From assembly GCA_946902985.2 (NCBI GenBank), contig CAMPQE020000054.1:372001-436000 (forward strand): DNA of 64,000 bases. Reading direction: 5' to 3'. Within the stretch, counting starts at the first letter, position 1. Each line of letters begins with the position of its first letter. Positions 57,387 through 64,000 of this stretch are shown here, piece after piece. The position numbers and the translations under genes were made by a program. Source of the DNA: Meconema thalassinum (lineage: Eukaryota > Arthropoda > Insecta > Orthoptera > Tettigoniidae). Below the pieces are notes generated by a model. It was not told the origin of the DNA. It worked only from the letters and a program-made list of their open reading frames with translations, and did no database searches.

Positions 57387-59436
57387 AATTTGTCTAAATT
57401 GTGTAGAACGAACTGTATGTGTGAGGCATGAGTGAGTTTGGTGTGAATGTGGTAAGTTAGCTTTGCATTTGTAATTGGGTTTTGAATTAATTGTTGTTCT
57501 TGTGTCAAATAAAGTTAGGTTTTGTTTTGTTAAAGTTATCTTTTAATTCTGTTTTGCCTTGATGCCGAGTATATAAATCACTATTTCGTTGAAATTCTTC
57601 TTACGATCCTTATTATTTTCTGGTATTGAACTAGTGTTTTAAGGTGACATAAGGAAAAGCACTGAATACAAGGTAAGTATCTTAGGAAAAGGTTCCCATA
57701 TGTTCTCCAAGCTGGTGTACGTAAGTCATCTTTATTGCTTGCTTGATCTGGGAGGTAAAGATTATCGTAAGTATGGTTGTTATGTTCTGGTAATGTTTGT
57801 AAGAGAAGGATGTTTGATGCTAAAAAGGCCCATGATGTTCTTTCTAAATGCGTTCTTTTAGTTCGTTTTAATTCTGCCTGAACTGGGTAAGCATAGTGTG
57901 AAGACAATGTGTAAATTAATTAAATGGTGAAAGGGAAATGCTAATAGGGCTCATTTTGGTTCTCATGAAGTACGTGCGGTGTACGTTTTTGTTATTCTGT
58001 TTGATCCGAGTCAGCATTTATGTATGTAAAAGTTGTGTGTTGGTAAGTGTGTTGTGCAATGGAATTTTTTACGAATAATGATTTATATTCTGGTGGATTT
58101 GTTGGGAATATTTTCCTTGAGGGTGGTAATTGTAATTAGTAACCTTGGGATTTGTGAGGTTATGTGTGAGTGTATGAAAGATTTGTGTATTTGGGTTTGT
58201 CTACACGTGTGTTCAGTTTCTATAACTTTTGATCTTTAAATTATTGTTTCTGGTAAAATTTATTTTGTCATTTCCTTATGTTGGTTTCTGTTCCTCCCTT
58301 TTCTTGCACTTTTTTCATTACTGTCATTGTTTCTTGGCATCATAAGGATTTTTCTTAGTTTATGGTATTTTCTTGCATTATATTTTGGTAAAGGTTCGGT
58401 GGTGTGATATTTAAATTTGTTCGTGGATGTCGTTAATCTAGTAGCCTTAATTGGAGTATTTGTTTGGTCGTATTTTAGACTGAATTGTCGTCTGTTTGAT
58501 TTTTCCTGGTTGTCTTTTGTTTTTGGCTTTTCTTATCGTTGATTGTAGTTTTGGGTCTAATGTTTTCTAGTAGTTAATACAAGGTACAATAGGGTTCTAA
58601 TGCCTAAGTTTCAGTCAATTTGTCATTTAATTTTGTTTTAATTAGATGCTCTTGCCATCTAAGAATTTTGTTCTTGTGATCTACGAGGCTGAGGTGTGGA
58701 TTTCGTGATCCATCTATTTTTGTTGCTCTCCTTCCTTTTGGTTTTCTTATGGTTTATGATACCAAGTGATTGTAAATATTCTCTTTTTTGTTTTGTTTAG
58801 TCCATGAATTGTAAAAGTTAATCTGACATTTATGTAAAAGTGAAGAATCTTTAAGCTTATTTGAGTTTTAACTAATTAGTTTATGGCAATTTGATCATTG
58901 TAATTTTATGTTGGTCTTAAAAAAAATAAGGGGTAACCATATTATTTGGGTGGGTTATGCAAAACATACTGAACTTGACTTGTGATTAGTCTTAAGAAGA
59001 AACTAGGACATATTCTGTCGCAGTCCATATTTGTTTACAGTGGAAGTTCTGAAGACTGTCCAACCTGATCGATGTGCGGTACCATTGTGAAGATCCAAGG
59101 GCCCGGAAAATCATGATGGAAGCTGCAGTCTCTCTCTGATCGCACTCATCTTCGCTCTACTGGAAAACCATATATATTATCTACTGTAATAACATTGTAT
59201 TCAAGAAGTTCTGTTTCCATGTATTTGACAAAGTAAGACGTTAATGTTATAAGCATGTCTGGGAACTCGAAAAGTGACTGTTAACGATCAGTTGGTGTAC
59301 GTATGCATGTTAATTGTGGATGAACTTTATTTGGATATCCACGTACTAAAATTACTACCTCAAGTGACCTTGTAATGTTCTCTATCTCCTCATCTGAACT
59401 TTCACGTGTCCAAAATTTGTGGAATGTGGCCACGAT
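57387..59436 (+). other. Non-coding 3' region of gypsy element 2
   Basis: About 2 kb, T/G-rich, with no frame longer than ~110 codons and no env-like signal, transmembrane or furin features. It may be the graveyard of a lost env or a normal 3' spacer. Confidence 0.6.
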
Positions 59437-59438
59437 TC

Positions 59439-59450
59439 GAAGGGAGGGAG
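59439..59450 (+). other. Polypurine tract of gypsy element 2
   Basis: gaagggagggag lies three bases before the 3' LTR, the primer for plus-strand DNA synthesis. Confidence 0.85.
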
Positions 59451-59453
59451 TAT

Positions 59454-61024
59454 TGATACGTGACTAGGCTTGTTCTGAATTGATAACACTGCTCCATCTG
59501 TGAGGGTAAATGGGAACTTCGATACGTCAGCGTTCGTCTGGAGATTATCTTGGTAAACTCAGGCATTGTGTTGTCTTTCTCCGCTACTAGATGGCGGGTA
59601 AACCTCTTCCACTCCAGTGTCGTGATGGTGGAGCGCTCCGTGTCAGCCAACGGAACTAACATTTTCGTATTGCAGTGTCCATTGGAGTGTGAGTGTTGGA
59701 GATGTTTATTGTCTGAACCTCGACGAAGAAGCCACATGATGTAAGGGCTATAAAAGTTGCTCCAAGTTGAGCCTAGCTCGGCTAGACAAAGGTGATTGGC
59801 CTCGTGGCAGCTTCATTCTATTGAAAATGTAACCGACTTCGTGGGAGAGCTTAGCTTATTTTTATTTTAAAAGGGGGGAAATTTATTTAAATAATTTGTT
59901 TCGGCCAACCAAGGTATGTAATTTGAAAGTGTACTAAGTGATTGAATTCGTTGTGGAAGTAACTGGTAACTGCGCAGTTTTGTATCATTTGTTGTGATTG
60001 CGTTTGTGAAGTTGAGAGCTCGTTCTTCTATTTTTATTTAGTGCTGGAATTACCAGTTAAATTGTGTCTCTTAGGTAAGTTGTGTTGTTGGTTAGAGTAA
60101 CATCGAACAAAATTGCGTATTGTCAGTTATGACTACAATAATTCAGTTACCTATATTTTATTTTTATTGCATGTAATTGGTGAAGGTTTTTTTGTCATAC
60201 CCAGGCGTGCTGCCCTGTAGGTCAACTGACTTTCATTTTTTGCGATTGTCCTATCCGAGTTTTATAACCTCATTATTTATTTATTTATTAATTACTAACT
60301 TATTTACTTTCCTCCCGGATAGGACATGTAGAATATTCCTTGGAATACTGTTTTGTTACCATCTGAGTATGGTCTTTTCAGCTTATATCATGGTTACCAT
60401 GAGAACGTTTGGAGATTGTTCTTGGTTTTCATTATTAATAGTGATGTTTTTGTTTTTTTTCTTACTAGAGGACAACTTTTTGGGATTTCGACTGAACCAG
60501 TCACTCTGATAATTAGCTCCCATATTATCAACTTAATTAATTATTTCTTCTTGGTTTGGGGTCCTCCCTTGACCTTAATGTATTTTGATTATGTGGTCTT
60601 CACCACCTTAAGGTAATTAAATATTGTTACCATTTTTCTTTAATTGTATTATCAATTAATTTCATGGATTTTTCTGCTCTTCGCCTGGTTCGGTACCAAG
60701 CAAGTTTTTAATTTCACATATGAATTTCCTTTTAAATTTAGATTCTTCACTTAGGCCTATCCAATATCAAATGTTGTTAATATTGCCTTTGTGGCAAGAC
60801 ATGGCTGTAATTTGTTCCTATGTTTTAAATATACTTTTGGTTACCCTAAGAGTTTTTCTTGGTGTTCTTGTTCACAGTAGATCTGTATTTTATTAAGTCT
60901 CTTATTACCTTGGGTTATATTCAGTCCAGTACGCTCCTTCCACATTTTTATTATTTTTATTTGGTATGATAATGTACCTTGCTTCTGGATTGCCTTTCTT
61001 CTTTTAAATGATCGTAATGGGTCA
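59454..61024 (+). repeat. 3' LTR of gypsy element 2
   Basis: 1,571 bp, ~99% alike to the 5' LTR. Differences seen include gagggtaaa/gaggataaa, tgcgtttg/tgcttttg, a cttctt expansion (60546-60551), tttgattatg/ttttttatg and a 9-bp tattttta-type duplication near 60950. Confidence 0.95.
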
Positions 61025-61083
61025 GTTATAAAAGAAGAAACCCATGATGACGAGAGGGATGCAAATACAAATCATCCAAATGA
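61025..61083 (+). CDS. Host gene exon 4 body, split by gypsy insertion
   Basis: GTT ATA AAA GAA GAA... reads VIKEETHDDERDANTNHPN plus two bases (phase 2), up to donor GTAAGT at 61084. Its first five bases are the target duplication also found at 50141-50145. Before the insertion the exon was a 59-nt unit preceded by the acceptor at 50140, in phase with exon 3. V-I-K-E-E is the fourth psi-K-x-E motif. The LTR end plus the first base now read ...gggtcaG, which could act as a new acceptor but would drop one base. The allele is probably disrupted unless the intact element is spliced out. Confidence 0.65.
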
Positions 61084-61274
61084 GTAAGTAGACAGCAAAA
61101 TAAGGATTTTTTTGAATGCAAACTAAAAATGTTGGCTTTGAAAATGTTATTCTCTTTTTATATTTGTCATTGAACATATTTATTTGTGATATTGTCTGAC
61201 ATAAGGTGATAATGATGTTAAGTATTTTTAGCAGCCCAGAAACTAACCATTCTCATTCAGAGTATATCAGTAGA
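61084..61274 (+). other. Start of the intron after host exon 4
   Basis: Begins GTAAGTAG. AT-rich, no other feature. Confidence 0.5.
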
Positions 61275-61600
61275 TACAGGGTGTCACTAAATATGTGGGA
61301 CTCCGTAGAGGACCGGACAAGCAAAACATGTCCGGTAAACATATGGTGTGTGTGCGTTGTTTGTGGGGTGCATAACACAGACGGGGGCACGATGCTAGTT
61401 GGTCATGTGTGGAGGGCACACAGGCCACTTGGACGCTTCGTCACTATTCAAGTCCAAACAAATGTGTAGGGCGTCAGGGACCGACATCGTGGCGTGCTTG
61501 TTCTCCCGATCTCAACCCATTACACTTCTACTTATGGGGTCATTTAAAGGCCATTGTGTATGCCACAGCAATTCATAACGTAGGCATGCAGACATTTCGA
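61275..61600 (+). mobile_element. Tc1/mariner-like transposon fragment (DUF4817-type C-terminus)
   Basis: It starts at TA-cagggtgtcactaaatatg, similar to the TIR start of the element at 40098. The plus strand then gives SPDLNPLHFYLWGHLKAIVY (61500-61560), the end of a DDE/D transposase containing the last catalytic Asp (S-P-D-L-N). The N-terminal and middle parts are missing, so it is a deletion derivative. The right end is not found. Confidence 0.7.
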
Positions 61601-61707
61601 AACCTTGTACCAAAACGTAGGCAGTTCGCCAACATTAAGGACTTTGGCTCATGTAATACCCTTACTTACCTAACTCACCCGTCCGACAGTGTCTTCAATA
61701 TTCTTTT

Positions 61708-62029
61708 ACAGGTCGAACAAGTCGTTGAAGAGAAACTGTCTTCCCTCTCAAATTTGTGGGGTGATATATTTTATGAGTGTTTGGACAGAATTATTGTTTT
61801 ATGCCCGTTGCATGGAACATAAACTGGACCTTAATGGAAATCTCGTTTTTCATTTCGATAAGTGCCACTTCTTCTTTCGTACGAAATAAATTAGGAAAGA
61901 GCAGTCGTCTAAGTTTGCAAAATCGTCGTGTAAGCTTTCCAAAGTTTCGGACAACTTACTGCTGTAAGTTACATGGGAGAGTTAACATTATATTATATAT
62001 ACTGAATTTGTGCAGCTTATGATTTTTAG
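61708..62029 (+). repeat. Exon-like direct repeat, copy 1
   Basis: About 300 bp collinear with 63619-63950. It opens with a good acceptor (ttcttttacag|GTCG at 61712). In the phase left by host exon 4 (GA|G) the frame stays open for 58 codons (SNKSLKRNCLPSQICGVIYF... to TAA at 61889). It might be the next exon of the gene. No zinc finger is encoded and the sequence is not recognised. Confidence 0.4.
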
Positions 62030-63507
62030 TCTATTTTCATTTTATGAAAAAATAGGCTTATCAGATCACATTTTGTCCGTGTGTCTGTCTGTGTGTGCGT
62101 GTGCGTGTGTGTGTGTCCCCCTAATAACTTCTAAACGGCTGGAGTGATTTTAATGAAACTAGGTAAGATCATAGCACCATTCTGGCCGACCCCGACCGTG
62201 CCCGTTAAATTTTATTCTGTCGCACCAATCCAACATGGCGACTGTACGAAATATTTCACCAACATTCAGTACCCCCGAAACTAATACCGATATCATCCTG
62301 TAAGGGCTCTACTAGAAGTTGACCTACAAGACGTTCAAAAACGAGGTAACAACCTAACCAACATGGCGGCCAAGTGAAGTTGAGACTTTTAAATAGACCT
62401 TTCTCACAATTTAACCATCCAAACGTAATGAAACTTGGTACAGCAAATATTTAGTCACATTGTAATGCATTGGCGTCTAATTTATTTAAATTGTTTTTAT
62501 AAACTCAATATGGTGGCTGTGCAAAATATTTCACTGGCATTCTATATCTCCGGAACTATTACAGATATCACCCTGAAATTTCTTACGGTGATAAAGGGCA
62601 CAGCTACAAGTTTGTCTATATAACTTTCAAAAACTGTAAGGTACAAAACGAACATGGCGGCCAAGCGAAGTTGAAACATTTTAATGGACTTTTGTCTTCA
62701 TTTAACCATCTGAGCGCAATGAAATGTGGTACAGTTAATGATTATACATATTGTAATGCACTGGCATCTAATATCGTTCAATTATTTACATAACCATAAG
62801 ATGCCGGCTGTGCGAAAATTTAAAATTAAGTTTTTATTTCTTGTGTCGTAATCATGCGATCGAAGTGAAAGTTTGAATAATGAAGCTACGCAATAATTTT
62901 CTTTTAATGGTACATAACTCTATGGCCTATACATATAACAATCCAAAATGGCAATCATCCGAAATATTTTGACTGTTCTCAATATCTACGAATCTTTTAC
63001 AGCAATCAAATTGAACTTTTTAATGTTCATAGGGACTATGAGCATAAGTTCATCCATAGGTCTTTCAGTAACCTGGTGAGCACAAATCCAACATGGCGGC
63101 GACGCTAAGTATAAATATTTAAATGGACGTTTCTCGCGATGTAACCATCCGAGTGCAGTGAAACATTGCATGTTAAATGCTTATACAAATGTTAATCTAC
63201 TGGCATCTAATTTATTTCAATTGCTTTCATAACCACATGACGGCAGCTGTGCGAAATGTTAAAATCTCGTTTTTACTTCTTGTGTCCTAATTATGCGATT
63301 GAAGTTTGATTACCACACTTACACAATAATCATCATGTAATAGTACATAAATAAAAATCCAACCTGGCGACCATCTTAAATATTTAGACGGTTCTCAATA
63401 TCTACGAATCTATCACAACAATCAAACTGCAATTTTGTATGTTGATACAGTCAACTAACATGAGAAGGATATATGAAAATAGGCTGTATAGTTCTTCACG
63501 GAACTAC
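62030..63507. repeat. Degenerate repeat array, ~145-bp period, copy 2
   Basis: Collinear with 46471-47976, from the tagtctattttca...gaaaaaataggctta hairpin to gtatagttcttcacggaactact. The aacatgg[ct] phrases recur near 62232, 62362, 62511, 62652, 62802, 62946, 63091, 63237 and 63361. Unlike copy 1 it is not embedded in the Helitron-like body, so the array unit moves independently. Confidence 0.75.
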
Positions 63508-63618
63508 TTTTTACACATTATATTTTTATCCCTGTCAGAATGTTTTATTTCCTTATTATATGAATCTGTTACGTAACCTTACGTTTCATAATTAACTAAA
63601 CGGACGTCATCGCTTTAT

Positions 63619-63950
63619 ACAGGTCTAACTAGTCGTTGAAAAGAAACTGTGCTCCCTCTCAAATTTGTTGGGTGATAGAAATTATTAGTGTGTGTACAGC
63701 ATTAATGAGACTGTTTTAGGGCAGTTGCATGGAATATAAACTGGACCTTAATGGAAAACTCGTTTTTCGTTTGGTGGTGTGTCGCTTTTACTTTCGTACG
63801 ATATAAATTAGGAAAGAGCAGTCATCTGCTAAGTTTGCAAAATCGTCGTGTAAGCTGACCAATGTTTCGGACAACATACAGCTGTAATTTACATGGGTGA
63901 GTTTACATTATATTATATTTTTCTGAACTTGTTCTGCCTATGATTTTTAC
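63619..63950 (+). repeat. Exon-like direct repeat, copy 2
   Basis: Matches 61708-62029 at roughly 85% by eye, with the acceptor-like ctttatacag kept (63613-63622). The frame is broken by stops (TAG within the first few codons). The two copies flank the repeat array. The remaining ~50 bp of the window show nothing further. Confidence 0.65.
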
Positions 63951-64000
63951 ACATTCATTCACATTTTGATCTCAGTCATAATGTGTTAAATCTTTATTAT

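Larger units (their letters stand above)
50146..61024 (+). mobile_element. Young full-length Ty3/gypsy LTR retrotransposon 2
   Basis: LTRs TGATACGTG...GGGTCA lie at 50146-51702 and 59454-61024, flanked by the 5-bp duplication GTTAT (50141-50145 and 61025-61029). By eye they differ at about eight substitutions and a few small indels in ~1.56 kb, so the insertion is recent. The order is gag, protease, RT, RNase H, integrase, then a 2-kb non-coding 3' region and a polypurine tract. No env is seen. Inactivating marks: gag shift near 52875, in-frame TGA between gag and pol, a SINE in RT and a shift in integrase. It sits inside exon 4 of the host gene. Confidence 0.95.

Noticed and set aside
57387..59436. 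Possible env gene in gypsy 2
   Set aside because: No long frame, signal peptide or transmembrane pattern; only short AT-rich ORFs.

Overview
This is a stretch of a large, transposon-rich animal genome, almost certainly an insect. The families present point that way: RTE-type and CR1/Jockey-type non-LTR elements, Ty3/gypsy LTR elements, hAT and Tc1/mariner remnants, tRNA-derived SINEs, and a gene whose exons look like the acidic N-terminal exons of insect C2H2 zinc-finger genes. Very long introns filled with repeats suggest a polyneopteran such as an orthopteran, cockroach or stick insect. That placement is inference. There is no prokaryotic or organellar sequence.

Layout. Positions 1-3450 hold a dispersed repeat and a decayed endonuclease/RT LINE. 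Positions 4692-6941 look like a non-autonomous Helitron carrying a LINE fragment. Positions 8619-13660 are a compact element with ~720-bp terminal inverted repeats, AG...CT ends and an imperfect 6-bp target duplication. These are Polinton/Maverick hallmarks. It carries a broken inhibitor-of-apoptosis (IAP) gene, a small charged protein and a small spliced gene, all on the minus strand. Positions 14800-24175 are a LINE fragment split by a minus-strand gypsy element (15486-24051, 4-bp duplication CTAC) with a 3.0-kb 5' LTR, a coiled-coil Gag and a -1 slippery heptamer at the gag-pol junction.

Positions 24335-33645 are a second LINE fragment broken twice: by a minus-strand CR1/Jockey-like LINE (itself containing a 1.55-kb solo LTR and a SINE) and by a 2.76-kb hAT element with an exact 8-bp duplication.

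Positions 34512-61083 contain four in-phase exons (23 + 33 + 39 + about 20 codons) of a plus-strand host gene. Each exon has a psi-K-x-E motif and GT/AG borders. Its introns hold repeats, a Tc1/mariner-type MITE and a second Helitron-like element. The fourth exon is split five bases after its acceptor by a young full-length gypsy element (50146-61024, LTRs ~99% alike, 5-bp duplication GTTAT). That element has its own SINE inserted in the YLDD active-site codons of its RT. Downstream are a transposase fragment, a duplicated exon-like segment and a second copy of a ~145-bp-period degenerate repeat array.

Most protein-like stretches are therefore transposon remains. Those of most interest are the IAP-bearing Polinton-like element and the exon-splitting gypsy insertion. 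All calls are from reading the sequence; no database search was possible.
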